Assembly: GCF_036186745.1 (NCBI RefSeq)
Contig: NZ_CP108086.1
Span: 496,001-560,000, forward strand
Direction of reading: 5' to 3'
Source of the DNA: Microbispora hainanensis
GTDB taxonomy: Bacteria > Actinomycetota > Actinomycetes > Streptosporangiales > Streptosporangiaceae
DNA: 64,000 nucleotides
Below the pieces are notes generated by a model. That model was not told the DNA's origin. It did not search any database and worked only from the letters and a program-made list of their open reading frames with translations. The position numbers were made by a program, and so were the translations under genes. Below, one piece after another: positions 23,905 through 33,141 of this stretch (its first letter is position 1; each line of letters opens with the position of its first letter).

Positions 23905-25188
23905 TCACTGGCCGCTGTTCTTGGCCGCCGCGACCAGCGCCTGCTGGAACTTGGCGACGTCGTTGTCCTGCTGGAACAGGCCGACCGCGTCGGTGATGGC
24001 CTGCCGCCACTGGTCGTTGGCGACCACGCCGTGCTGGATCGAGCCGGCCAGCTTGTCGTTCGCCCACTGCTCCAGGTCCCACGACAGGTAGTCCTTGTAG
24101 AGGGACTGGTCGGCGTCCTTGCGGGCCGGGATCGAGCCCTTCAGCGGGTTGAAGGCGTCCTGGCCCTCCTTGCTTGCGGCCACCTTCAGCCACGCGATAG
24201 CGCCGTCGCGGTTGGGCGCGCCCTTCGGCAGGGTGAAGCTGTCGGACAGCCACATGAAGGTGCCGTCCGTGCCCGGCGACGCGGCCCAGTCGAAGTCCTT
24301 GTGCGACTCCTTGCCGAGGCCGCCCTCAGGCGGGTTGTGGAAGTAGCCGTAGGCCCAGTCGCCCATGATGTTGAAGGCCGCCTCGCCGTCGGCGACCTGC
24401 TTGGCCGCCGGCTGCCAGTCGTCCTGCGGGCTGCCCGCGTACGACAGGATGGTCTTGAAGTTCTCCAGCGCCTTGGTCACGTTCGCGTTGGACCAGTCGG
24501 CGTTGGCGGTCCACAGCGCGTTGTAGGCGTCGGTGCCGAGCGAGCCGAGCAACACGGACTCGAGCAGGTGCACCAGGGTCCACTGCGAGCCGATCGACAG
24601 CGGGATCTTCCCGGCCTTCTTGACCTTGTCGAGGTCGGTGATGAACTCCTCGATGGTCTTCGGCGCGCCGTCGATGCCGGCGTCCTTGAGGACCGAGGGG
24701 TTGAACCACAGCACGTTCGACCGGTGGATGTTCACCGGCACGGAGTAGACCTGGCCCTGCACCGAGATCTGGTCGATGAGCTGCTGCGGGAAGACTTCCT
24801 TGAGCTTCAGCTCGTCGTACAGGAAGTTCAGCGACTCAAGCTTGCCGCTCTTGATGTAGCCCTGGAGCTCGGCGCCGGCGTGGCCCTGGAAGGTGTCCGG
24901 GGGCTGGTTGGCCTGCAGCTTGCTCGACAGCAGCGCACGAGCCTGGTCGCCCGAGCCACCCGCCACGGCGGCGTCGAAGAACTCGAAGTTCGGGTTCTGC
25001 TTGGCGAAGATCTCACGCATCGCCTTGAGGCCGTCGGCCTCACCGGGACCCGTCCACCACGAGAAGACCTCGACCTTCTTCGCGGCCTGGCCGCCTCCGC
25101 CCTCCTGCTTGTCACCGCCGCCACAGGCGGAAAGAGTGAGCAGACCTGCAACAGAGACCGCGACGGCCGCCATCCACCGTCGTCTCAT
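23905..25188 (-). CDS. Sugar-binding lipoprotein of an ABC importer
   Basis: A 427-residue extracellular solute-binding protein (family 1). The signal peptide ends in the lipobox LSAC with lipidated C22, followed by a Gly-rich linker (GGGDKQEGGGGQAAKK). The two-lobe body contains FSWWTGPGEADGLKAMREIF, AGAELQGYIKSGKLESL and, near the end, FNPLKGSIPARKD, all typical of oligosaccharide or monosaccharide binding proteins. First gene of the operon with two permeases. The operator CTGACAACGTTGTCAG lies 58 bp upstream. The ligand is not predictable from motifs. Confidence 0.94.
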   Translation of the reverse strand: MRRRWMAAVAVSVAGLLTLSACGGGDKQEGGGGQAAKKVEVFSWWTGPGEADGLKAMREIFAKQNPNFEFFDAAVAGGSGDQARALLSSKLQANQPPDTFQGHAGAELQGYIKSGKLESLNFLYDELKLKEVFPQQLIDQISVQGQVYSVPVNIHRSNVLWFNPSVLKDAGIDGAPKTIEEFITDLDKVKKAGKIPLSIGSQWTLVHLLESVLLGSLGTDAYNALWTANADWSNANVTKALENFKTILSYAGSPQDDWQPAAKQVADGEAAFNIMGDWAYGYFHNPPEGGLGKESHKDFDWAASPGTDGTFMWLSDSFTLPKGAPNRDGAIAWLKVAASKEGQDAFNPLKGSIPARKDADQSLYKDYLSWDLEQWANDKLAGSIQHGVVANDQWRQAITDAVGLFQQDNDVAKFQQALVAAAKNSGQ

Positions 25189-25245
25189 CGCAACATTCCC
25201 TTCAGCCTATTCACGAGGATTTCGGGCCCCCGAAGACACATATGG

Positions 25246-25261
25246 CTGACAACGTTGTCAG
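25246..25261. promoter_or_regulatory. LacI-type operator before the sugar importer operon
   Basis: Perfect 16-bp palindrome CTGACAACGTTGTCAG. Its 12-bp core equals the site before the LacI gene at 20629-20640. It lies in the intergenic region shared with the rightward ABC exporter gene, 58 bp from the binding-protein start and 159 bp from the exporter start. Confidence 0.85.
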
Positions 25262-25419
25262 CAGGCCCCAATCAACCCACTTTCACCGGCACGTCGTCAA
25301 GTTTGTGCAGATAACGTCTCTGCATACCGGGCCATGGCGTGGTGTTAGGGACGTGCGTCAAAGCGATCGGCGCGACCGTGGCCCGCGAAATTGTCGGCTC
25401 GCGCGCTCACACTGCAGGC

Positions 25420-27324
25420 ATGACGGTCACACACCAGGGGGGATCTGATCATCTGTCGGAGGACGACCTGCCGGACATGGCGGACGTCGAATCTCCGCAA
25501 TGGGCGCGACACTACGGCACGATGGCGGGGCTCGGCTTCCTCACGGTCGCCCGGCGGCTGCCCCGGCTGATCCGGCAGGCGCTGGGCATCGCCTGGGAGG
25601 CGAGTCCCCGCGACACCGTGGCCACGGTCACGCTGAGCACACTCGGCGGCGTCTTCACCGCCTTCGGCCTGCTCGCCACGACGGGCGTGCTGACCGCGCT
25701 CTTCCAGTCGGGCCCGACTCCGGACCGGATCCGGGCCGCGCTGCCCAGCCTGCTGCTCGTGGGCCTGGCTGCCGTCGCGCGCACGACCCTGCAGGCCGCC
25801 GCGGGCTGGGCCCAGTCCCGGCTCGAACCGCAGGTCAGCAGGATCACCGAAGAGCGCCTCTACACGCTGACCAGCCAGGTCGACCTCGTCTGCTTCGACG
25901 ATCCCGAGTTCCACGACGCGCTGCAGCGGGCCCGCATGCGCGGCATGCAGGTGGCCGAGGTGGTCGTGAGCACCGCGATCGACACGCTGACGGGACTGGT
26001 CGGCATCGTGGCCGCGGCGGGCGTGCTGGGCGTGCTGCACCCCGTGCTGCTGCCGCTGCTCCTGCTCGCCGTCGTCCCCGACGCCTGGGCGGCCGTACGG
26101 GCCGCGCGGATGCGCTACACGACCGCCCTGGTGCTCGTCCCGGCCAGGCGACGCAAGTGGATCATCGAGGAACTGCTGGCGGACAAGGACACCGCGGCCG
26201 AGGTCCGCACGTTCACCATGCGCGGCTTCCTGCTGCGGATGTTCGACGCGGTCGCCCGGGGCGAGCAGCGGGTCATGCTCGACCTCGCGCGGCGGCAGAC
26301 CGTCGCCCGCGTCCTCGGGGAGGCGCTGGGCGGTCTCGGGCAGGGCCTGGTCTACGTCGCGCTCGGCCTGCTGCTCGCGGCGGGCGCGGTGCCCCTCGCG
26401 GTGGCCGGCACGGCGGTGCTGGCCATCAGGTCCGGGCAGACCTCGCTGTCGAACTTCATGTACGCGACGAACCGGCTCTACGAGGAGGGCCTCTACTTCA
26501 CCGACTTCCTGGACTTCGCCGCACACGCCGAGCGCCGCATCCGGCCGCTCCGCGACGGAACGGCCCCCGAAGACTTCGGCCGCATCACGGTCGAGGAGGT
26601 CACCTTCTCCTATCCCGCCGCGCCGGCCCCCGCCCTGCGCGGGGTGTCGGTCCGCATCGAGCGCGGGGAGGTCGTGGCCCTCGTCGGCGAGAACGGCTCG
26701 GGCAAGACGACCCTCGCCAAGATCCTCGCGGGCCTCTACGAGCCGGACGGCGGGCGCGTCCGGTGGGACGACGTCGACCTCGCCGAGGTCGATCCCGACA
26801 GCCTGCGCCGCAGGATCGCGGTCATCGCCCAGGACCACACCCGGTGGCCGCTGACCGCCCGCCACAACATCACGATGGGCATGGAGAAGGGCGAGGCCGA
26901 GGTGACCCGCGCCGCCGAGGTCGCCGGCGCCGACCAGGTCATCGCCGAGCTCCCGTACGGCTATCGCACGCTGCTCGACCGGCGGTTCAAGAACGGCCAC
27001 GAGCTGTCGGGCGGGCAGTGGCAGCGGATCGCGGTGGCCCGCGGGTTCTACCGGGACGCGCCCCTGCTGATCTGCGACGAGCCGACGGCCGCCCTCGACG
27101 CCAGGGCGGAGCACGCGCTGTTCGAGCGGATCAGGCAGCACGCCGACGGCCGGACCGTGCTGCTCATCACCCACCGCCTCGCCAGCGTCCGCTACGCCGA
27201 CCGCATCTACGTGCTCGACCACGGCAAGGTCCGCGAACACGGCACGCATGAGGAGCTGATGGCCCTCGACGGCCTTTACGCCGACCTCTACAACCTCCAG
27301 GCCGAGGCCTACCGCTCGGCCTGA
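25420..27324 (+). CDS. ABC exporter half-transporter (fused membrane and ATPase domains)
   Basis: A 634-residue type IV ABC half-transporter that should work as a homodimer in the inner membrane. The transmembrane part spans about 50-360. The ATPase (about 388-620) has Walker A GENGSGKTT, signature LSGGQWQRIA, Walker B LLICDEPTAALD and the switch histidine in LLITHRLA. No peptidase domain is present, so it is not a bacteriocin-processing exporter. ATG 25420 is chosen; the frame is open further upstream without family similarity. No ribosome binding site is visible. Cargo unknown: no precursor or modification genes are adjacent. Confidence 0.9.
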   Translation: MTVTHQGGSDHLSEDDLPDMADVESPQWARHYGTMAGLGFLTVARRLPRLIRQALGIAWEASPRDTVATVTLSTLGGVFTAFGLLATTGVLTALFQSGPTPDRIRAALPSLLLVGLAAVARTTLQAAAGWAQSRLEPQVSRITEERLYTLTSQVDLVCFDDPEFHDALQRARMRGMQVAEVVVSTAIDTLTGLVGIVAAAGVLGVLHPVLLPLLLLAVVPDAWAAVRAARMRYTTALVLVPARRRKWIIEELLADKDTAAEVRTFTMRGFLLRMFDAVARGEQRVMLDLARRQTVARVLGEALGGLGQGLVYVALGLLLAAGAVPLAVAGTAVLAIRSGQTSLSNFMYATNRLYEEGLYFTDFLDFAAHAERRIRPLRDGTAPEDFGRITVEEVTFSYPAAPAPALRGVSVRIERGEVVALVGENGSGKTTLAKILAGLYEPDGGRVRWDDVDLAEVDPDSLRRRIAVIAQDHTRWPLTARHNITMGMEKGEAEVTRAAEVAGADQVIAELPYGYRTLLDRRFKNGHELSGGQWQRIAVARGFYRDAPLLICDEPTAALDARAEHALFERIRQHADGRTVLLITHRLASVRYADRIYVLDHGKVREHGTHEELMALDGLYADLYNLQAEAYRSA

Positions 27325-27667
27325 GCCACCAGGCCCGAGCCACCGGCCCGAACCACCGGCTCGGGCCACCAGCCCGAGTCACCTGCTCGATCCGCTCTGC
27401 CGGGCCCGCTCACGACGAGCAGACCCGGCAGACGCGGCCCGAGCGGGTGCGGGCGCGGGCGCGGGCCGGTCCGCGCGGATGGTCGGGCACGGATGGTCAC
27501 GCGCGCATCAGGCAGGCGCGGGCGGTGGCGCGGGGGCCAGGCAGACGCGGGCGGTGACGCGCGGGCCGGTCAGCGCGCCAGGCAGACGCGCGCCACGCGG
27601 GCGCGGGCCGGTCAGCGCGGGCGGTGACGCGCGGGCCAGGCAGGCGCGGGCGGTGGCGCGGGGGTCG
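27325..27667. repeat. Repetitive GC-rich convergent spacer
   Basis: Between the convergent exporter and MerR genes. GCCCGAGCC (27333-27341) and GGCTCGGGC (27358-27366) form a 9-bp inverted repeat that may end transcription. From about 27500 to 27665 words such as GGCAGGCGCGGGCGGTGGCG and GCGGGCGGTGACGCGCGGGC each occur at least twice. No gene recognised. Confidence 0.6.
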
Positions 27668-28066
27668 TCAGGAGGCCCGTTCGCGGTCGGGGAGCATGTC
27701 ACGCATGGTGAGCACGTCCTTGTAGTACTGGATCTTCCGCTGGATCGCGCCCTGCTTCTGGCTCAGGTCGGCGATCTGGGCCTCGACCTTCCGGTCGTGC
27801 TCCTCCAGCAGTGCGATCCGGTCCGCGATGGTGTGCTCGCCCTGCCGTACGAGCTGGGCGAAGCGCAGCATCTCGGCGATCGGCATGCCGGTGTCGCGCA
27901 GACAGCGGACCATGCCGAGCCAGCTCACGTCGTCGTCGCTGAACCGCCGCTGGCCCGCCGCGTTACGGCCGATCGGCTCCAGCAGCCCGATCCGCTCGTA
28001 GTAACGAAGGGTGTCGAGGCTGAAACCGGTCTCCTCGACGACCTGTCCAGGTGTGTACTCGGCCAC
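27668..28066 (-). CDS. MerR-family regulator
   Basis: A 132-residue regulator with the N-terminal winged helix-turn-helix of the MerR family (YTPGQVVEETGFSLDTLRYY, then ERIGLLEPIGRN and RRFSDDDVSWL), and a C-terminal coiled coil (DRIALLEEHDRKVEAQIADL) ending in QYYKDVLTMRD. No cysteine cluster for metals is visible, so it probably senses a small molecule or only dimerises. GTG 28066 starts directly at the family N-terminus. Divergent from the pentapeptide-repeat gene, which is its most likely target beside itself. Confidence 0.88.
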   Translation of the reverse strand: MAEYTPGQVVEETGFSLDTLRYYERIGLLEPIGRNAAGQRRFSDDDVSWLGMVRCLRDTGMPIAEMLRFAQLVRQGEHTIADRIALLEEHDRKVEAQIADLSQKQGAIQRKIQYYKDVLTMRDMLPDRERAS

Positions 28067-28104
28067 GCCTTTGATCCTGGCACATCGCGTGTTCTGTAGG
28101 CGCT

Positions 28105-28122
28105 TCGCAAGTGGATCGCAAG
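28105..28122. promoter_or_regulatory. Paired TCGCAAG heptamers in the MerR/pentapeptide intergenic region
   Basis: TCGCAAG at 28105-28111 and 28116-28122, one helical turn (11 bp) apart, followed on the plus strand by the -10-like TATAAC (about 28132). Lies between divergent starts 28066 and 28217. A direct-repeat site of a dimeric regulator is possible. Confidence 0.3.
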
Positions 28123-28216
28123 CCGGGGATTTATAACGGGTCGTGCCACCTACGATCCGGTGCCCGCGTCTCCCCGGGGAGCGTCCGGGCGGCGTCCCCG
28201 ATGGAGCCAGTGAGAA

Positions 28217-29914
28217 ATGCCCGGCATCCCCCGCTCGATCGCCGCTTCGGTGTCCCTCTCCGCCGCGGTTCTGCTGTCGGTCCCGGCGGTCCCGGCCGCC
28301 GCGGCGACGCCCGCAGACCGCCTCCCCTGCCGTCCGGGCAGCGGCCCGCATCTCGCCGGCCGGGACCTCACCCGGATGACGCTGCCCGCCGACCTGTCCT
28401 GCGCGGACCTGCGGGGCGCCAGGCTCGACGGCCTGACCGTCCGGGTCCCGCTCGTCGGGGCCGATCTGACCGGTGCCTCGCTCAAGGGGGCCCACCTCGG
28501 GTACGCGCAGATGGCCGGGGCCAGGCTGCGCAAGGCCGACCTGTCCGAGGCCGAGCTCTACTACGCGGACCTGCGCGGCAGCGACCTGCGCGGGGCGACG
28601 ATGGACGACTCCTCGCCCTACTACGCGCACTTCGAGGGGGCCGACCTGAGCGGGGCCACGATGGCGCGAGCCAAGACGTACGACGCGCAGTTCGACGACG
28701 CGAAGCTGGTCGGCGTCGATCTGACCGACGCCGCCGCCTACGGCGCGGACATGCGCCGGGCCGACCTCACCCGGGTCAAGGCGCCGAAGGCCAGGCTCTA
28801 CGGCGCCACCTTCATCAGGACCGTCCTGCGGCAGGCGGATCTCAGCGGCGCGCAGTTGTACGAGTCGGTGATGACCGGGGCGGACTTCCGGGGGGCCGAC
28901 CTCACCGGGGCCGACCTGCGGGACGTCAGGGACGCCCGGCTCACCGGGAGCAAGGGAGTCCCCCGGTTCCTGCCGGCGCCGGACCGGGCGTGCAAGCCCG
29001 GCAGCGGGCAGGACTACCGTGGCTGGGACCTGACCTCGGTGGCGGACTTCCCCGACGACCTGAGCTGCGCCGACCTGACCGGCGCCAAGCTCGACGGCGT
29101 CGACCTGACGGGGGTCACGCTCGACCGGGCGATCCTCCGTGACGTCTCCGCCGCCGGGGCGAGCCTCCGCTCCGCGAAGGGCGCGGACCTGCGGGGTGCG
29201 CGGCTGTGGCGGGCCAAGCTGAGCAGCGCCGACCTCGCGGGGGCGAACCTGTCGGGGGCCGACCTGTCGGGCGCGGCGCTCGGCAGCGCCACCCTGACCC
29301 AGGCCAGGCTGGCCGGCGCCGACCTCCGTGACACGGAGATGACCAGCGTCACGGCCGACCAGGCCGACTTCACCGGCGCCAGGATGGACCGGGCATACCT
29401 CCACCACGGCACATATCGGGACGCGGTCTTCCGCAATGCCGTGTTGACCGACGCCGATCTCAGCGACGCTGAGCTGCGGGGCGCCACCTTCGAGGGCGCC
29501 GAGGTCACCGGGCTGAACCAGGACTTCGCCGAGGACATCGACCTGTCAGGGTCCTCCAGCCGCATGTCCGTCGGCTGGCTGATCTTCTTCGGCATCGCCG
29601 GACTGACCGTCTTCTGGATCGCCGCCGGGGTGACCACGGCGAAGGTGCGGCGGAGGAGAGCGGCCAGGGAGCAGGCCGCCGAGAGAGCGGTCCGGTTCGA
29701 GGAGGCCAGGCGCGTCCAGGAGGAGAACGTCACCCGGCTGGGCGAGGAGATCGACAGCGTGTCGGACCGGACCGGCGAAGTGGACTGGAACGCGGTCCTC
29801 GACGCCTACGACGCCGCGAAGGAGGCGCTGGCCAGGGCCCACGACATGAGCGACCTGACGGACGTCGAGACGATCGTGGCGCGCGGTCGCAAGGCCCTCA
29901 CCCGCCGCCGGTGA
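28217..29914 (+). CDS. Membrane-anchored extracellular pentapeptide-repeat protein
   Basis: A 565-residue protein. Signal peptide 1-29 ([18 protein letters not shown]); then two pentapeptide-repeat modules (A[D/N]LxG units), each opened by a matching cap: PCRPGSG...[10 protein letters not shown] and ACKPGSG...[10 protein letters not shown], i.e. one cysteine pair per module, probably a disulfide. A transmembrane helix (about 452-474, [20 protein letters not shown]) is followed by RRRR and a charged helical cytosolic tail (about 480-565) with predicted coiled coil. Such right-handed beta-helices are usually cytosolic (e.g. gyrase-protecting Qnr); here the helix lies outside the cell, tethered to an intracellular domain. 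Function unknown; a receptor or cell-wall role is possible. Divergent from the MerR gene. Confidence 0.85.
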   Translation: MPGIPRSIAASVSLSAAVLLSVPAVPAAAATPADRLPCRPGSGPHLAGRDLTRMTLPADLSCADLRGARLDGLTVRVPLVGADLTGASLKGAHLGYAQMAGARLRKADLSEAELYYADLRGSDLRGATMDDSSPYYAHFEGADLSGATMARAKTYDAQFDDAKLVGVDLTDAAAYGADMRRADLTRVKAPKARLYGATFIRTVLRQADLSGAQLYESVMTGADFRGADLTGADLRDVRDARLTGSKGVPRFLPAPDRACKPGSGQDYRGWDLTSVADFPDDLSCADLTGAKLDGVDLTGVTLDRAILRDVSAAGASLRSAKGADLRGARLWRAKLSSADLAGANLSGADLSGAALGSATLTQARLAGADLRDTEMTSVTADQADFTGARMDRAYLHHGTYRDAVFRNAVLTDADLSDAELRGATFEGAEVTGLNQDFAEDIDLSGSSSRMSVGWLIFFGIAGLTVFWIAAGVTTAKVRRRRAAREQAAERAVRFEEARRVQEENVTRLGEEIDSVSDRTGEVDWNAVLDAYDAAKEALARAHDMSDLTDVETIVARGRKALTRRR

Positions 29915-29959
29915 AAGCCGCTTGTGCTGGAGTGCGCTCCAGGCGGCAAGGTGGTCGGC

Positions 29960-30871
29960 ATGAGAATCGCTCTGGGGACGATCCCCTTCGGGACCACCGT
30001 GGACGAGGCGACGTCGTTCGCCATCCTCGACCGCTTCGTCGAAGGCGGCGGAACGATCCTCGACACGGCCAACAACTACCCGTTCTGGCTTGAGGGCGCG
30101 ACCGGTGACGAGAGCGAGACCACCATCGGCCGGTGGCTCGCCTCCCGGCGCAACCGGGACCAGGTGGTGATCAGCACCAAGTGCGGCGCCCGCCCGTCCG
30201 TGCCAGGCGCCCGTACGCTCGACGCCGCCGAGGGCCTGTCCGCCGGCGTGATCCGGGCCGCGATCGACGGCAGCCTGCGACGTCTCGGCATCGATCACGT
30301 CGATGTTTACTGGGCCCACATCGACGACAGGTCCGCGCCGCTTGAGGAGACTATCGCCGCCTTCGACGAGCTCGTGCTCGCCGGCAAGGCCAAGGAGGTG
30401 GGCGCGAGCAACCACGCGGTGTGGCGGCTGGAGCGGGCCCGCTCACTGGCGGCGGCCCGTGGGGCCACGCGTTACAGCCACGTGCAGCTGCGCCACTCCT
30501 ACCTCCGTCCCCGGCCCGGGGTGCGGCTGCCCGAGGGCGGGCACACCCAGGTCACCGAGGAGCTGCTCGACTACGTGCGCTCCGAGGGCGACCTGACGCT
30601 GTGGGTCTACACCTCACTGCTCGCGGGCGCGTACGCCGGCAAGCCGCTACCCGAGCACTACGACCACCCGGGCACCACGCGGCGGCTGGCCGTGCTGGAC
30701 GAGGTGGCCGGGGAGCTCGGCGCGACGCGCAACCAGGTCGTGCTGGCCTGGCTGCGGGCGCAGGACATCATCCCGATCGTCGGCGTCAGCTCGGTCGCCC
30801 AGCTTGAGGAGCTGCTCGCCGACGTCAAGCTCGACGACGAGCAGATCGCCCGCCTCGACGCCCCCGCCTGA
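29960..30871 (+). CDS. Aldo/keto reductase
   Basis: A 303-residue NADPH-dependent TIM-barrel oxidoreductase. The catalytic tetrad is visible: Asp and Tyr in [10 protein letters not shown], Lys in VVISTKCG and His in DVYWAHIDD. The C-terminal [20 protein letters not shown] binds the cofactor. It is closest in look to AKR11/12-type sugar or general aldehyde reductases. ATG 29960 follows AAGGTGGTCGG and gives the correct barrel start. It lies 45 bp behind the pentapeptide-repeat gene on the same strand and may be cotranscribed without obvious functional link. Confidence 0.9.
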   Translation: MRIALGTIPFGTTVDEATSFAILDRFVEGGGTILDTANNYPFWLEGATGDESETTIGRWLASRRNRDQVVISTKCGARPSVPGARTLDAAEGLSAGVIRAAIDGSLRRLGIDHVDVYWAHIDDRSAPLEETIAAFDELVLAGKAKEVGASNHAVWRLERARSLAAARGATRYSHVQLRHSYLRPRPGVRLPEGGHTQVTEELLDYVRSEGDLTLWVYTSLLAGAYAGKPLPEHYDHPGTTRRLAVLDEVAGELGATRNQVVLAWLRAQDIIPIVGVSSVAQLEELLADVKLDDEQIARLDAPA

Positions 30872-31113
30872 CGCCGGGCCCGCGTACGCCTGCCCCCGGA
30901 TGCCTGCGAGAGGCACCCACGAAGGGCGCCTCCGAAGGGCATGCATGCCTGCTCCGAATGCCTGCGAGTCACACCCACGAAAGGGTCCGCGAAGCGCCCC
31001 TGTGAAGGGCACCCGCGAAGCGCCCGCGAAGGGCGCCTGTGAAGGCGCCTGCGGTGGGAAGCCGAACCCGGCCCCTGCCGCAGGCGCCCTTCGCCGGTGC
31101 CCGCGTACAAGCG

Positions 31114-31211
31114 GCCCGGGCCACGCTGTCCGGTGTCGCGTACATGCCGCCCGGGCCACGCTGTCCGGTGTCGCGTACATGCCGCCCGGGCCGCGCTATC
31201 CGGTGGCCGCC
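31114..31211. repeat. 35-bp tandem repeat, nearly three units
   Basis: GCCCGGGCCACGCTGTCCGG plus TGTCGCGTACATGCC (35 bp) at 31114-31148 and 31149-31183, then a diverged partial unit. It lies in the 389-bp convergent spacer 30872-31260, whose left half consists of degenerate GCGAAGGGCGCCTGTGAAGG words. No gene recognised; a hydrophobic plus-strand frame (FIVLGPAMYGTGLWF, about 31215-31262) may be chance or a remnant. Confidence 0.75.
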
Positions 31212-31260
31212 GCCTTCATCGTGCTCGGGCCGGCCATGTACGGCACGGGCCTCTGGTTCG

Positions 31261-31896
31261 TCACGCCTCGGTCGTCTCGACAGCGCGGGCGGCAGTCCTC
31301 TGCGGCCCCAGATCGAGCAGGCTGTCGATGCCGGCCTTGATCTGTTCCTTCGCCACTCCGAGCTCCGTGGTGAGGTGCGCGAACAGGCTCGGTGCGAACG
31401 GCGCGAGCAGCAGATGGGCAAGGACCGCGGGGTCCGCCTCGGGTTTCATCTCGCGCAGCAGCATGGACACGTGCGTGTGCATGGTGCGGTAGGCGCCGCT
31501 CTGATAGCGGGCCCCTGGTGAGGCTTTCTCCGCGGCCGCCATGATCTCGCCCTGCTCGATGATCCGGTCGGCAGCCGTGTGGAGGAATGCGCGGAGCCGC
31601 TCGGCGGGCGGGGCGCCGGGGCCTAGAGGCGGCGGACCGGTCATGAACGCCTGCTGGAAGCGCTGCTCGCCGTCGTCGAGCACGGCGAACAGGAGGCTGC
31701 TGACGTCGCCGAACCGGCGATAGACGGTGCCGACGCCCATGCCCGCGGCGTGCGCCACGGCGTTCATGGTGACGGCCGCCGGACCCTGCTCCGCGATCAG
31801 GCGAGCGGTCGCGTCGAGGATCTTCCGCCGGTTCCGGGCGGCGTCCGCGCGCTCCGGCGCGACCTGTCCGGTGACGGGAAGCTCGATGCGGGGCAT
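31261..31896 (-). CDS. TetR-family repressor of the divergent wrbA gene
   Basis: A 211-residue regulator. The N-terminal helix-turn-helix (about 20-66: RRKILDATARLIAEQGPAAV, AAGMGVGTVYRRFGD) is followed by an all-helical ligand domain. Members binding such short palindromes often sense electrophiles or oxidants. ATG 31896 heads the divergent intergenic region that holds two copies of CGGATNNNTATCCG-type sites, so autoregulation plus control of wrbA is the natural reading. The ligand is unknown. Confidence 0.92.
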   Translation of the reverse strand: MPRIELPVTGQVAPERADAARNRRKILDATARLIAEQGPAAVTMNAVAHAAGMGVGTVYRRFGDVSSLLFAVLDDGEQRFQQAFMTGPPPLGPGAPPAERLRAFLHTAADRIIEQGEIMAAAEKASPGARYQSGAYRTMHTHVSMLLREMKPEADPAVLAHLLLAPFAPSLFAHLTTELGVAKEQIKAGIDSLLDLGPQRTAARAVETTEA

Positions 31897-31941
31897 GTCC
31901 CGAGGCTACCGGACGGGAGATCCAATCCCCGGGTTGCGAAC

Positions 31942-31986
31942 CGGATTGTTATCCGATTTACTGCCATGGAACCGGATAGCTATCCG
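31942..31986. promoter_or_regulatory. Two TetR operators between tetR and wrbA
   Basis: CGGATTGTTATCCG (31942-31955) and the perfect palindrome CGGATAGCTATCCG (31973-31986), centres 31 bp (three helical turns) apart. They lie between the divergent starts at 31896 and 32017, within the likely promoters of both genes. Confidence 0.85.
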
Positions 31987-32016
31987 TTTGATCGTCGCTT
32001 CGAAGGATACGTCACC

Positions 32017-32625
32017 ATGAGTGTCAAGATCGCCGTCATCTACTACTCGGCCACCGGCAACGTCCACCAGCTCGCCACGGCGATCGCCGAGGGTGCGGAG
32101 AAGGCCGGCGCCGAGGTCCGGTTGCGCCGGGTCCCCGAGCTGGCCCCCGACGCCGCCATCGACGCCAACCCGGCCTGGCGCGAACACGTCGAGGCCACCA
32201 AGCACGTGGAGGTCGCCACGCTGGACGACCTGGTCTGGGCGGACGCCTACGCCTTGGGCTCGCCGACCCGTTATGGCAACATCGCCGCGCAGCTCAAGCA
32301 GTTCATCGACACCACGGGCCCGATCTGGCAGCAGGGCGTCATGGCCAACAAGCCCGCCACCGGGTTCGCCAGCGCCCACAACGCCAACGGCGGCAACGAG
32401 TCGACGATCCTCGCCCTCTACAACACCTTCCACCACTGGGGTTCGATCATCGTCTCGCCCGGTTACACCGACCCGGTGGTCTACCCCGCGGGCGGCAACC
32501 CGTACGGCACCGCCCACCCGGGCGGCGCGGGCGCTCCCTCGGAGGAGACCCTCGCGGCCGCCCGCTACCAGGGCGAGCGCCTGGCGACCATCACCGCCCA
32601 CCTCCTGGCCGGCCGGGCTGCTTGA
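32017..32625 (+). CDS. wrbA: NAD(P)H:quinone oxidoreductase WrbA
   Basis: A 202-residue flavodoxin-like FMN enzyme that reduces quinones by two electrons, avoiding semiquinone radicals. The phosphate-binding loop YSATGNVHQLA, the SPTRYGN loop after residue 85 and the TFHHWGSIIVSPGY segment are WrbA hallmarks. ATG 32017 is preceded by GAAGGA at about 8 nt. Two TetR operators lie upstream, so expression is probably induced by quinones or related electrophiles. The YciI-like gene follows within 9 bp. Confidence 0.95.
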   Translation: MSVKIAVIYYSATGNVHQLATAIAEGAEKAGAEVRLRRVPELAPDAAIDANPAWREHVEATKHVEVATLDDLVWADAYALGSPTRYGNIAAQLKQFIDTTGPIWQQGVMANKPATGFASAHNANGGNESTILALYNTFHHWGSIIVSPGYTDPVVYPAGGNPYGTAHPGGAGAPSEETLAAARYQGERLATITAHLLAGRAA

Positions 32626-32633
32626 ATTACGGC

Positions 32634-32948
32634 ATGCCGCACGTGGTGATCGTCTCCTACACCGGCTCCGAGGAAGACGCCGCTCCCTTCGTTCGCGATC
32701 ACGTCGCATATCTCGAACGGCACCACGCGGACGGCGTCTTCCTCGTCTCGGGGCCGACGGTGCCGTCCTCGCAGGGCGGAGCCATCCTGGCGCACGGCGT
32801 GGACCGCGAGACCATCGATCGAATCAGCGCCGAGGACCCGTTCGTCGAGAACGGCGTCGCGACCCACACGATCACCACAATCGAGCCAGGGCGGGTTCAC
32901 CCGGCCCTGGCAGCACCGCTGACCGCCGCACCGGTGTCGCAAAACTGA
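32634..32948 (+). CDS. YciI-like protein
   Basis: A 104-residue protein of the YciI (dimeric alpha/beta barrel) fold. The family pattern of PHVVIVSYTGS, an R/H-rich helix (RDHVAYLERHHADG), LVSGPTVPSSQGGAIL and AEDPFVENGVA is visible; H and D of the putative active site are present. YciI proteins have been linked to dehalogenation and peroxide-like chemistry, but most functions are unknown. The ATG at 32634 is preferred; a TTG at 32622 overlapping the wrbA stop is also possible. Cotranscription with wrbA is likely. Confidence 0.8.
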   Translation: MPHVVIVSYTGSEEDAAPFVRDHVAYLERHHADGVFLVSGPTVPSSQGGAILAHGVDRETIDRISAEDPFVENGVATHTITTIEPGRVHPALAAPLTAAPVSQN

Positions 32949-33141
32949 CCGGCTAGGAGTCATGCCCATCCCTGCCGTCACGGTCATCCTCAAGGGCTCA
33001 CCTATCTCCTGACGCCGCTGGGGGATCCGGCGACCGCGGCCGGAGCACGGGCTTGATCCCGCTGCAGTGAGACATCGCCTTGGCCCTGAATGACGGATCG
33101 CGACTTGGCAGGCAGCCAACATCGCATACGATGAGTGATGC

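Noticed and set aside
25420..27324. Lanthipeptide or bacteriocin exporter
   Set aside because: No peptidase domain, no precursor peptide and no modification enzyme next to it.
31181..31340. Small plus-strand frame with one hydrophobic segment
   Set aside because: It begins inside the 35-bp repeat and most of its end is antisense to the TetR gene; kept only as a possible remnant.
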